A stretch of 17,552 nucleotides of DNA, from contig JAZDKU010000039.1 in assembly GCA_043802745.1 (NCBI GenBank), positions 1 through 17,552 of the forward strand. The letters run 5' to 3'. Under the pieces are notes generated by a model. The model was not told the DNA's origin, made no database searches, and was given only the letters and a program-made list of their open reading frames with translations. The stretch is from STD1-80 sp043802745 (GTDB lineage Bacteria > Patescibacteriota > Minisyncoccia > Minisyncoccales > CG1-02-41-26). A program made the translations under genes and the position numbers. Of the stretch, positions 5,203 to 10,564 are shown one piece after another. The first letter of the stretch is position 1. Each line of letters begins with the position of its first letter.

Positions 5203-7488
5203 TTACTGTCGTTCGAATTCTATGTCGCTGGCGTCGTGGTAGCCGTCGTTTTCGAGTAAGTTTCCACTTTCACCAATTAAAACCTCACGGGGCTTGGCGC
5301 CATCTGATGCGCCAACAATACCATCTTCTTCGAGCATATCTAAAATTCGAGCAGCCCTGGCATAGCCAACCTGCATTCTTCTTTGCAATAAACTTGCTGA
5401 AGCTTTCTGGTATTTCACCACTATTTCTTTAGCTTCTTCATAGAGAGGGTCTTTAGCGGAAAAATTCACAATATCATCATGGTTGTTAGCCCCTACTCCC
5501 GAAGCCATTGGCCTGGTTTGGGGCACTTCTCCATCCTCCATTAAGCTGGTTTGCTCTTCAATATTTTGCATTTCAAAAGGAGAATTTTCTTTAGCAATAA
5601 AATCAACGACTTTTTTAATTTCAGGCATTGAAATAAAATTACCCTGAATTCTTTTTGGCCGAGAGAATTCAGCAGAAATGTAAAGCATGTCGCCTTTGCC
5701 TAGTAACTTTTCCGCACCAGCTGAATCTAAAATAGTGCGAGAGTCAATTTGGCTTGCCACCTGAAAAGCAATTCTGGTGGTAATATTCGCTTTAATTAAT
5801 CCAGTAATAACTTCAACAGATGGCCTTTGAGTGGCCACTACTAAATGTATTCCAACAGCTCTAGCTAGTTGACTCAACCGCACAATAGCGGCTTCCACTT
5901 CCTTGCCTTTTGTCATCATTAAATCTGCTAATTCATCAATAATCAAAATAATGTATGGCATTGGCTCGGTGTCATCTCCCGGGTCAGCCACATTAGCTTT
6001 TTTAGCTATTTTTAGAGCCTTTTGTTGCTGATTTTTATTGTAAGAAATAATATCTCGAACCCCTGCTTCTTGGAGAACCTCAAACCTTCTTTCCATTTCC
6101 CCAACCAACCAATTTAAAACATTTACAGCTTTTCTGGAATTTAAAATAACTGGGGTTAATAAATGAGGCAATGCCCCATAAACTGGAAACTCAACCCTTT
6201 TCGGGTCAATTAATATAAGCCGCAAATTCCTTGGCGAGTTGCGAAAAATTAAACTATTTATAATTGTGTTTAAACAAATACTTTTTCCCGAGCCCGTTGC
6301 CCCTGCCACCAACATATGGGGCATTCCAGCCAAATCAACGCAGATTGGATTACCCATAACATCTTTACCTAAAGCCAAATTTAAAATAGCACTTGGCTTT
6401 TGAAATTCTTGGCTTGAGATAACTGTTCCTAACTTCACTTTTGCCCTAATGCTATTTGGCACTTCAATGCCCACAAACGACTTGCCAGGAATAGGAGCCT
6501 CAATTCTAATTGGGTGGGCCGCCAACGACAAAGCCAAGTCATTATTTAAGCCTGTAAGCTTTGAAAGCTTAACCCCATCCGCTGGTTTTAATGTGTATTG
6601 GGTAACAGTAGGACCTACATTAATTTCTGACATTTCAACTTCAATGCCAAAATTCTGTAAAGTCTTTTTAATAGCTGCCGCGTTAAACTCAATGTCTCCG
6701 CTTGATGGTTTTTCATCGCCAATTTCTAAAAGCTCAACTGGAGGAAATTTATACTGAGCATCTAAAAACATAGCGGTCTCAACTGGCTTGCCCTGAGCCT
6801 GTCGAAGGGTTTCTTTTTTATTCTCAACAACAGGCGCTTTTTTTAAGGCCTTTTCTGAAACCGCGTTTGAAGCCTTGATAACCTCAACTGGCTTTATTTC
6901 AAATTTAGGCTTACCAGCCGTAGCTTCAGCGAGGGCTGGCTTCTCGTCTTTATTTTTTCCCCTTGGCAACATTTCAAAAACAATAATAATTCCGATTAAA
7001 ATAAAGCAGGCAAACACAATATAGGCAACTGTATTGCCAAAATAATGAAAAACAGGCCAACCAAATAAGTAGCCGATCCACCCTCCGCCTCTTTCTTCAA
7101 TTGCCCTAGTAGTTAAAATGCCCGAAACGCCAATAGTGCAAAGCCCCAAAACAAAACTAGCTGGCAAAAATATTCTTCTTTTTCTTGGCCGTAAGATTAA
7201 AAAACCAGTTAAAAGCAGTAAAAATGGCAAAACATAAACTGCTTGGCCCACCAAAAAATAAAAAACTTTAAAAATCACCTGCCCACCCGAACCAGATTTT
7301 TGCCAAAAAGAAAACCCAACTATTACAGCCAAAATAAACAAGCAAACAGCGGTAATTGTTTTTTTAACCCTGTTAGTTAAAACCGGCAATGTTTCTTTGT
7401 CGCCTAGATCTTTGCCATTTTTCCCATTTTTATTATTTTTTCCGTTCTTGTTGCCGTTTTTATTTTTAAATTTATTTTTCTTTCCCAT
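5203..7488 (-). CDS. ftsK: DNA translocase FtsK/SpoIIIE
   Basis: FtsK pumps chromosome DNA at the division septum and helps resolve dimers. From the ATG at 7488 it has 761 residues: an Asn/Lys/Gly low-complexity start (2-30), four membrane segments (about 45-62, 79-100, 107-126, 151-173), a variable linker (174-250), the alpha/beta motor with Walker A GATGSGKS (396-403) and Walker B IILIIDELADL (513-523), then the C-terminal winged-helix gamma domain (about 670-740, DPLYEEAKEIVVKYQKASAS, LLQRRMQVGYARAARILD). The upstream TTG at 7539 would put codons over a good promoter (7518-7547), so I prefer 7488, about 23 bases from the predicted transcript start. The linker contains two repeat-derived peptides, ALAEATAGKP (185-194) and LRQAQGKP (228-235). 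It is the first gene of the cluster running to recA. Confidence 0.97.
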   Translation of the reverse strand: MGKKNKFKNKNGNKNGKNNKNGKNGKDLGDKETLPVLTNRVKKTITAVCLFILAVIVGFSFWQKSGSGGQVIFKVFYFLVGQAVYVLPFLLLLTGFLILRPRKRRIFLPASFVLGLCTIGVSGILTTRAIEERGGGWIGYLFGWPVFHYFGNTVAYIVFACFILIGIIIVFEMLPRGKNKDEKPALAEATAGKPKFEIKPVEVIKASNAVSEKALKKAPVVENKKETLRQAQGKPVETAMFLDAQYKFPPVELLEIGDEKPSSGDIEFNAAAIKKTLQNFGIEVEMSEINVGPTVTQYTLKPADGVKLSKLTGLNNDLALSLAAHPIRIEAPIPGKSFVGIEVPNSIRAKVKLGTVISSQEFQKPSAILNLALGKDVMGNPICVDLAGMPHMLVAGATGSGKSICLNTIINSLIFRNSPRNLRLILIDPKRVEFPVYGALPHLLTPVILNSRKAVNVLNWLVGEMERRFEVLQEAGVRDIISYNKNQQQKALKIAKKANVADPGDDTEPMPYIILIIDELADLMMTKGKEVEAAIVRLSQLARAVGIHLVVATQRPSVEVITGLIKANITTRIAFQVASQIDSRTILDSAGAEKLLGKGDMLYISAEFSRPKRIQGNFISMPEIKKVVDFIAKENSPFEMQNIEEQTSLMEDGEVPQTRPMASGVGANNHDDIVNFSAKDPLYEEAKEIVVKYQKASASLLQRRMQVGYARAARILDMLEEDGIVGASDGAKPREVLIGESGNLLENDGYHDASDIEFERQ
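6791..6809. repeat. Dispersed repeat CCCTGAGCCTGTCGAAGGG in ftsK
   Basis: On the coding strand this 19-mer reads CCCTTCGACAGGCTCAGGG and encodes part of ETLRQAQGKPVE in the ftsK linker. I know this sequence as a dispersed repeat seen in many bacterial genomes, including CPR. Its placement in a disordered linker fits an in-frame insertion that does little harm. Confidence 0.65.
6914..6939. repeat. Palindromic repeat encoding ALAEATAGKP in ftsK
   Basis: A 26-base imperfect palindrome has CCAGCC (6914-6919) and GGCTGG (6934-6939) as outer arms and GCT/AGC inside; about 20 of 26 positions are self-complementary. It encodes PALAEATAGKP in the linker between membrane and motor domains. As I recall, the peptide ALAEATAG recurs in unrelated CPR proteins, which marks a mobile palindrome rather than a functional motif. 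Confidence 0.6.
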
Positions 7489-7517
7489 ACAAAAAAACTG
7501 CTTGTTTATATTCTCTA

Positions 7518-7547
7518 ATTCTACCACATAACCCAACAACTTGACAA
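7518..7547 (-). promoter_or_regulatory. ftsK promoter
   Basis: On the minus strand TTGTCA (7547-7542) and TAGAAT (7523-7518) are separated by 18 bases; each matches the sigma-70-type consensus at five of six positions. The transcript would start near 7511, leaving a leader of about 23 bases before the ATG at 7488. This decides against the upstream TTG start. Confidence 0.55.
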
Positions 7548-7570
7548 ACCCCTGCTAAATTTGCTACTAT
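7541..7570 (+). promoter_or_regulatory. Plus-strand promoter overlapping the ftsK promoter
   Basis: TTGACA (7541-7546), an 18-base spacer and TACTAT (7565-7570). The -35 boxes of this promoter and the ftsK promoter overlap on opposite strands, so the two should compete for polymerase. It points into the small-RNA region. Confidence 0.45.
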
Positions 7571-7597
7571 TTAAATATGAATGGCTTCGGCCCGACT

Positions 7598-7613
7598 CTG
7601 CAAAATTTTGCAG
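7598..7613. promoter_or_regulatory. 16-bp perfect palindrome, possible operator
   Basis: CTGCAAAATTTTGCAG is a perfect 16-base dyad located between the two plus-strand promoters (7541-7570 and 7624-7651). Both its position and its perfect symmetry fit a site for a dimeric regulator, but no cognate protein can be named from the sequence. Confidence 0.4.
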
Positions 7614-7623
7614 GGGGAAAAAC

Positions 7624-7651
7624 TTGACAATCTCAAACCACTTGCTATAAT
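7624..7651 (+). promoter_or_regulatory. Consensus promoter of the putative small RNA
   Basis: TTGACA (7624-7629), a 16-base spacer and TATAAT (7646-7651): both boxes match the consensus exactly. The start of transcription should fall near 7658-7660. No protein-coding start with a ribosome-binding site follows before the terminator at 7716-7735. Confidence 0.65.
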
Positions 7652-7686
7652 GTTATTAAATACGAGCTGAAAATCGTCCGTTTGGC

Positions 7687-7730
7687 GGCTCTCCCCCTCG
7701 TGGGGATAGGCTCTTCCCCCCTCGCGGGGG
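7687..7730 (+). repeat. Tandem imperfect duplication of a hairpin unit
   Basis: GGCTCTCCCCCTCGTGGGG (7687-7705) is repeated as GGCTCTTCCCCCCTCGCGGGGG without its last bases matching exactly (7709-7730), three bases apart. Each unit forms its own C/G hairpin with a TCG-type loop. Confidence 0.6.
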
Positions 7731-7735
7731 TTTTT
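7716..7735 (+). terminator. Intrinsic terminator of the putative small RNA
   Basis: A five-pair C/G stem (7717-7721 with 7726-7730) with a TCGC loop is followed by TTTTT (7731-7735) on the plus strand. On the minus strand no T-run follows the hairpin, so it acts for the plus-strand transcript. Confidence 0.65.
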
Positions 7736-7737
7736 GT

Positions 7738-8295
7738 TTATATCTCAATTATAACCTTTTTCTTTTTCGCTGAAAGAAAAATCTGTTGAGCATATTTCTG
7801 ATTTTCAAAATAATCTCTTAAAAAACCTGCAAATGCATCAGCTAAACGAATTAAAGAATTACTTTCATCTCTTACTCCTTGAATTTTTCTAATTCTTACT
7901 TTTAAACGCCTCAAGCCAGCGCTAAATTTAAAAACATCTGTTTTACTTAATCCGTCAACAATAACAGTTGCCTTATAGTTTTCTTCCGTTCTTGCGAAAA
8001 TTGCTTGAGCTGTGGCTAAAATAGTTAAGTCAATATAAGACTTTCCCTCGTATTTTCCAAAAAATAATTTACCCTTGAACAAGGGGTTGGAAAAAACTTC
8101 TAAAAGATATGCTTTTCTAGTTTCAAAATCTGATTTACGCCATTTGCTTTGCCTCTTCCCCGTTGTTTCTTCAATTTCTAATAAAAAATTATCTAATTCA
8201 TCTCTCTCGTTGCCAGCAACAACTATTGAAACCAAAAAGAATTTGCCTTCTGTATCCTGCCCTGTTTCGTCAACATAGCAATAAAGTTTTTGCAT
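7738..8295 (-). CDS. DUF3800 domain-containing protein
   Basis: This 185-residue protein fits DUF3800, a family often carried on phages and mobile elements and thought to have an RNase H-like fold; its biochemical role is not established to my knowledge. The family marks are the N-terminal Y-V-D-E-T-G (7-12, with D9 and E10), a second acidic strand ATVIVDGLSKTD (D114), and the C-terminal DESNSLIRLADAFAGFLRD (143-161, with D143 and D153). These acidic residues resemble a metal site. No signal peptide or membrane segment is seen. The ATG at 8295 has no Shine-Dalgarno sequence; TAAAAT about 11 bases upstream could be a -10 box, giving a nearly leaderless message. It is alone on its strand between the small-RNA locus and the terminator at 8433-8469. 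Confidence 0.85.
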   Translation of the reverse strand: MQKLYCYVDETGQDTEGKFFLVSIVVAGNERDELDNFLLEIEETTGKRQSKWRKSDFETRKAYLLEVFSNPLFKGKLFFGKYEGKSYIDLTILATAQAIFARTEENYKATVIVDGLSKTDVFKFSAGLRRLKVRIRKIQGVRDESNSLIRLADAFAGFLRDYFENQKYAQQIFLSAKKKKVIIEI

Positions 8296-8388
8296 ATAAA
8301 ATTATTTTAACATTTTCACATAAGTAAATTCAAACAAAATTATTTTACTAAATTTGTAACGCCAGCCCAAATTCAAATGATTCAATTA

Positions 8389-8404
8389 TGAGACGACCGT
8401 CTCA
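8389..8404. promoter_or_regulatory. Perfect inverted repeat TGAGACG-AC-CGTCTCA
   Basis: Two 7-base arms are separated by two bases. It lies about 94 bases upstream of the DUF3800 start and downstream of the terminator of the neighbouring unit. It could be a regulator-binding site for the DUF3800 gene, but nothing in the window identifies a binding protein. Confidence 0.35.
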
Positions 8405-8432
8405 AAAATGAATATTTTTTATAGATGTATAA

Positions 8433-8469
8433 AATAAAAATCCGCAGAGGTTAACGCTCCCTCGCGGAT
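8433..8469 (-). terminator. Intrinsic terminator of the two-gene unit
   Basis: Read on the minus strand, ATCCGC-GAGG pairs with CCTC-(T)-GCGGAT (8469-8460 with 8450-8440, one bulged base), followed by TTTTATTTT (8439-8431). It lies about 70 bases after the stop of the 117-aa gene. Confidence 0.75.
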
Positions 8470-8535
8470 ATATCTTTTAGTGCTTTTGGGCCAAAAAATA
8501 GAGGCGACTGATTTCTTTGGTCGTCACAACATTTA

Positions 8536-8889
8536 TTAGCCATGTTTACCGATGTCACCCTCTACGCCCAAAACCTCATCAATGCCTCGAGCAATTTTAT
8601 GCAACAAGTCAAAAACTGGTTGCAAATCATCCCAACTGATTATCTTAATGCCTGCACGTAGTTCAGAGAGAACATCAATCAATTGCTCAAAATCTGGCAA
8701 AACATCAATAAATTGAGACGGAACTTCCATTTCATCTAAGTGGTCAGCGGCACTACTTATAAAGGACCTTTGGTGTATTTCTATAGAAACATCTTCATCG
8801 TTTCTTATATGCTCGGCAGCATAATGGAGATGTTCAGCAAACTTAATTAGTGGCAGAATAAAGCCTTTTCCAAACTCGCTCATTGTCAT
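8536..8889 (-). CDS. Hypothetical protein, 117 aa, coupled to upstream gene
   Basis: I do not recognise this protein. It is acidic and almost wholly helical by pattern, with amphipathic stretches at about 8-30, 42-52, 60-80 and 88-108, and no membrane segment. The start codon overlaps the stop codon of the upstream 150-aa gene as ATGA (8886-8889), so translation is probably coupled and the two proteins may work together. AGGGGGG directly before the ATG can serve as a ribosome-binding site; the second ATG at 8883 (residue 3) is an equally good start with better spacing. Transcription ends at the hairpin at 8433-8469. Function unknown. Confidence 0.65.
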   Translation of the reverse strand: MTMSEFGKGFILPLIKFAEHLHYAAEHIRNDEDVSIEIHQRSFISSAADHLDEMEVPSQFIDVLPDFEQLIDVLSELRAGIKIISWDDLQPVFDLLHKIARGIDEVLGVEGDIGKHG

Positions 8890-9338
8890 CCCCCCTGTTT
8901 TGAAAGGAATTCTATGGCTTTGCCGATTTTTTCAACAACTTCTGGCGCCCTTTCAAGGGACTCAAGATCCTTCTGGATAAAGTCTAAAACTTTTTTCATT
9001 ATCTCCTCCCAAGAGCCATAAAATTTTTTATCTCCTTCATAAGGACCTGCCATGTCCGCTTGTCCATTTAGATAAAATCTCATAAACCAACTCGGTTCCT
9101 CATCTTCGGAGTCATCGAAGCCGAACAGGGAATACAAACGCCCCCAAGCAAGCTCGTTATCTTCCAAGTCGTCCATGCAAAACTCGAAGCACTCTTGATT
9201 GTTGCCAACACTATCTATAATTACATACTGCTGAAAAAATTCATTAAATGGCAAAGCTACCTTTTCCCAGAAACTTTCTCTGATTTTTTCAACATCTTTC
9301 AACGACACGTCCGGAAATTCTACTTCTATTTTTTTCAT
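8886..9338 (-). CDS. Hypothetical acidic protein, 150 aa
   Basis: I do not recognise this protein. From the ATG at 9338 it has 150 residues, strongly acidic in the middle (DDLEDNELAW, FGFDDSEDEEPSW, about 60-90), with a C-terminal amphipathic helix region (about 107-148) and no signal peptide or membrane segment. The open frame continues to 9455, but AAGGAG (9344-9349) is placed five bases before 9338 and a promoter (9393-9421) lies inside the longer version, so 9338 is the start. It forms a two-gene unit with the 117-aa gene through an ATGA overlap and diverges from the TrmB-type regulator gene. The context suggests control by that regulator; this is inference. Confidence 0.65.
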   Translation of the reverse strand: MKKIEVEFPDVSLKDVEKIRESFWEKVALPFNEFFQQYVIIDSVGNNQECFEFCMDDLEDNELAWGRLYSLFGFDDSEDEEPSWFMRFYLNGQADMAGPYEGDKKFYGSWEEIMKKVLDFIQKDLESLERAPEVVEKIGKAIEFLSKQGG

Positions 9339-9392
9339 TTTTTCTCCTTCTATGGGTGTGTATAATGTGCACTTATTTGACTCTATAGGTAT

Positions 9393-9421
9393 ATTATGTT
9401 GGAGCAATTGACTAATGTCAA
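9393..9421 (-). promoter_or_regulatory. Promoter of the 150-aa/117-aa gene pair
   Basis: On the minus strand TTGACA (9421-9416), a 17-base spacer and CATAAT (9398-9393), 11 of 12 consensus positions. The transcript would start near 9386, about 48 bases before the ATG at 9338. Confidence 0.6.
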
Positions 9422-9438
9422 CAACTGGCGACAAAGAT

Positions 9439-9458
9439 TGTGTGGAAATAGACACACA
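9439..9458. promoter_or_regulatory. Candidate operator between divergent promoters
   Basis: TGTGTG (9439-9444) and CACACA (9453-9458) form an inverted repeat with an 8-base spacer, centred between the minus-strand promoter at 9393-9421 and the plus-strand promoter at 9502-9530. This is the classic place for an autoregulating, divergently encoded transcription factor such as the TrmB-type protein at 9551. Confidence 0.4.
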
Positions 9459-9501
9459 GGTAAAAGGATTTGTGAATATTACCGTGTTTTGTGGGATAAT
9501 A

Positions 9502-9530
9502 TTGACACAGAACCTTAATTTTGCTATAAT
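9502..9530 (+). promoter_or_regulatory. Consensus promoter of the trmB-like gene
   Basis: TTGACA (9502-9507), a 17-base spacer and TATAAT (9525-9530), a full consensus match. Transcription should start near 9537, giving a leader of about 14 bases without a Shine-Dalgarno sequence before the ATG at 9551. Confidence 0.75.
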
Positions 9531-9550
9531 GTAGCCAATAATTAAAACTT

Positions 9551-10318
9551 ATGCTTAATAAAAAACAGCTTGTGGAAATTGGGTTTGCGGAAAAAGAGGC
9601 TATGGTTTATTTGGCTTTGCTGGAGATGGGTCCGTCCACTGTTTCTGAAATTGGCAGACAAGCGAAAATAAACAGAACAACTGGCTATGATATTGTGGAA
9701 ATGCTCTGCTCTAAGGGTTTAGCCAATGCTTTGGGGGAAGGCTCGGTGAAAAAATACACAGCGGAAAACCCAGAAAAAATAATTGCTTTTTCTCAAAATA
9801 AATTTCAAGAAGCCCAAAATCAACTTGAGGCTAGCAAAAAACTTTTGCCAGAGTTAAAATCAATTTTTCAAAAAACTGAAAAGCCAAAAGTAAAATTTTA
9901 TGAAGGGAAAGAGGGAATAAAGCAGGTTTTTGAAGATACTTTAACTGCCAAGGGAATCCTGGTTGGTTATGCTTCTGCTGATCCGATGCACGAATCAATG
10001 CCAGAATTTTTCCCAAATTATGTTAAAAGAAGAGTAGCTAAAAAAATTTCTTGCAAAATGATTGCGCCAGATACTTTAGAATCTAAAAAGGTTGCCGCTC
10101 AAGATAGGACACAGCTACGAGAAAGCCGCCTCATACCCGTAGATAAATTCGGTTTTGCCATTGAGGTAAACATCTACGACAATAAAGTAATGATTGCTTC
10201 TTGGGAAGAAAATCTGGGCATTATTATTGAAAGCCAAAAGATTGCGGATGCGCAAAAGAAAATTTTTGAACTTGCATGGGAAGGGGCGGGGAAATACCAG
10301 AAACAAATTAAAAACTAA
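9551..10318 (+). CDS. TrmB-family transcriptional regulator
   Basis: TrmB-family proteins bind DNA through an N-terminal winged helix-turn-helix and usually sense a ligand through a C-terminal domain. In this 255-residue protein residues 1-75 form the winged helix (IGFAEKEAMVYLALLEMGPS, TVSEIGRQAKINRTTGYDIV). Residues 76-115 look like a coiled-coil linker (FQEAQNQLEASKKLLPELKS). Residues 116-255 match the phospholipase-D-like sensor domain (KVKFYEGKEGIKQVFEDTL, later VDKFGFAIEVNIYDNKVMIASWEE). The ligand cannot be named; the archaeal founding member binds sugars. The gene has a consensus promoter but almost no leader and no Shine-Dalgarno. It diverges from a two-gene unit of unknown function, its most likely target, and ends at the hairpin at 10345-10374. 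Confidence 0.9.
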   Translation: MLNKKQLVEIGFAEKEAMVYLALLEMGPSTVSEIGRQAKINRTTGYDIVEMLCSKGLANALGEGSVKKYTAENPEKIIAFSQNKFQEAQNQLEASKKLLPELKSIFQKTEKPKVKFYEGKEGIKQVFEDTLTAKGILVGYASADPMHESMPEFFPNYVKRRVAKKISCKMIAPDTLESKKVAAQDRTQLRESRLIPVDKFGFAIEVNIYDNKVMIASWEENLGIIIESQKIADAQKKIFELAWEGAGKYQKQIKN

Positions 10319-10344
10319 AAGTGAAAAATGAAAAACCTCGGAAA

Positions 10345-10374
10345 ACAAAAAATCCGCTTACGCGGATTTTTTGT
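10345..10374. terminator. Bidirectional intrinsic terminator
   Basis: A perfect 13-bp stem ACAAAAAATCCGC (10345-10357) with GCGGATTTTTTGT (10362-10374) and a four-base loop. U-rich 3' arms arise on both strands. It ends the trmB-like gene on plus and the tRNA-like transcript on minus, directly after the discriminator base of the tRNA-like element. Confidence 0.85.
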
Positions 10375-10376
10375 TG

Positions 10377-10448
10377 TGGACCTGCGGGGACTTGCACCCC
10401 GAACATCGTATGCCAACAACGATATGTTGCTTGTTACAATACAGGCCC
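10377..10448 (-). tRNA. Atypical tRNA-like RNA (tRNA-Ala-like, GGC in anticodon loop)
   Basis: The minus strand folds as a 72-nt cloverleaf. The acceptor is GGGCCTG / CAGGTCC (7 pairs, including a G3-U70 wobble) plus A73, the alanyl-tRNA synthetase identity set; CCA is not encoded. The T arm is CGGGG-TGCAAGT-CCCCG. The anticodon arm ATCGT / ACGAT holds a 9-base loop TGTTGGCAT, which contains T33-GGC-A37 plus two extra bases. The D arm is poor (three pairs at most) and its loop lacks the GG pair. T55 is G, while C56 and A58 are kept. So both sides of the D-loop/T-loop contact are changed. Competing pairings exist (GTGGATCTG just upstream can replace the acceptor 5' strand, 9 pairs). It may be a degenerate tRNA-Ala, a non-translational tRNA, or another RNA with a tRNA-like end. 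Confidence 0.45.
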
Positions 10449-10463
10449 AGATCCACGATATCA

Positions 10464-10469
10464 ATTATA
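10464..10469 (-). promoter_or_regulatory. Possible -10 box of the tRNA-like RNA
   Basis: TATAAT on the minus strand lies 7-8 bases before the GTGGATCT leader of the tRNA-like element. No good -35 box stands 16-18 bases upstream, so this promoter is weak or relies on other contacts; the upstream promoter at 10565-10592 is the alternative. Confidence 0.3.
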
Positions 10470-10480
10470 ATATATTTTAT

Positions 10481-10561
10481 AGCAAACTAAAAATCCCTTT
10501 GCAGGGACTTTTAGCGGCATACGATATAAGGTCTATACTGTAACCTTATCGTTGTATTGCT
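10481..10561 (-). ncRNA. Structured leader RNA, predicted three-way junction
   Basis: On the minus strand AGCAA (10561-10557) pairs with TTGCT (10485-10481) and encloses two hairpins. The first has ACGATAAGGT / ACCTTATATCGT arms (10552-10521, a two-base bulge, 10-base loop). The second is a 12-bp stem with a GCAA loop (10514-10487). A G-U pair in the second hairpin is valid only in the minus-strand RNA, which supports that strand as the transcribed one. The domain begins at the start point predicted for the promoter at 10565-10592 and is followed by an AT-rich linker and the tRNA-like element, so one RNA of about 200 nt is possible. No ORF with a ribosome-binding site is present. I recognise no known RNA family. 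Confidence 0.45.
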
Positions 10562-10564
10562 TTA

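Larger units (their letters stand above)
7658..7735 (+). ncRNA. Putative small RNA with tandem C-rich hairpins
   Basis: A consensus promoter and a T-tailed hairpin bracket about 78 bases without an ORF. The predicted RNA has a weak 5' stem (ACGA 7662-7665 with TCGT 7674-7677) and then two copies of a GGCTCT-C-rich-hairpin unit (7687-7705 and 7709-7730). The first forms CCCC-TCGT-GGGG, the second CCCCC-TCGC-GGGGG, followed by TTTTT. The GGGG of the first hairpin could also pair with the C-run of the second, which would remove the terminator hairpin, so two alternative folds are possible. It is not a tRNA, SRP RNA, tmRNA or 6S RNA that I recognise. It lies convergent to the DUF3800 gene, whose stop codon is 3 bases past the T-run. 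Its existence is inferred from signals only. Confidence 0.5.
8296..8535. other. Intergenic region with a dyad and a terminator
   Basis: This 240-base stretch has no gene I can support. It contains an AT-rich likely promoter for the DUF3800 gene, a perfect TGAGACG/CGTCTCA dyad at 8389-8404, and a minus-strand terminator at 8433-8469 for the two-gene unit to the right. Confidence 0.6.

Noticed and set aside
7489..7539. TTG start giving ftsK 17 more residues
   Set aside because: These codons overlap a TTGTCA-18-TAGAAT promoter; the ATG at 7488 gives an ordinary Asn/Lys-rich start and a short leader.
7581..7670. 29-codon plus-strand ORF (MASARLCKIL...) and a 16-codon ORF from 7577
   Set aside because: No ribosome-binding site, and the frame runs through a consensus promoter; the composition looks like chance.
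8470..8535. Small hairpin GCGAC...GTCGT before the 117-aa gene stop
   Set aside because: Only four or five pairs and no T-run; too weak to call.
9339..9455. Longer N-terminus for the 150-aa protein
   Set aside because: A promoter lies inside this part, and the ATG at 9338 has an AAGGAG site at the right distance.
10377..10448. tmRNA or permuted tmRNA
   Set aside because: The acceptor resembles tmRNA (G3-U70), but only 72 nt lie between its ends, with no tag ORF or pseudoknots, and the halves are in normal order.
10442..10456. GTGGATCTG/CAGGTCCAC as the real acceptor stem (tRNA-Sec-like, 9 pairs)
   Set aside because: It leaves GGCC unpaired with no D arm, and gives a 9+5 stack that does not match bacterial tRNA-Sec (8+5); kept only as an alternative pairing.
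10328..10543. 71-codon plus-strand ORF over the tRNA-like locus
   Set aside because: It begins inside the trmB terminator and crosses the tRNA-like element antisense; it is a shadow ORF.
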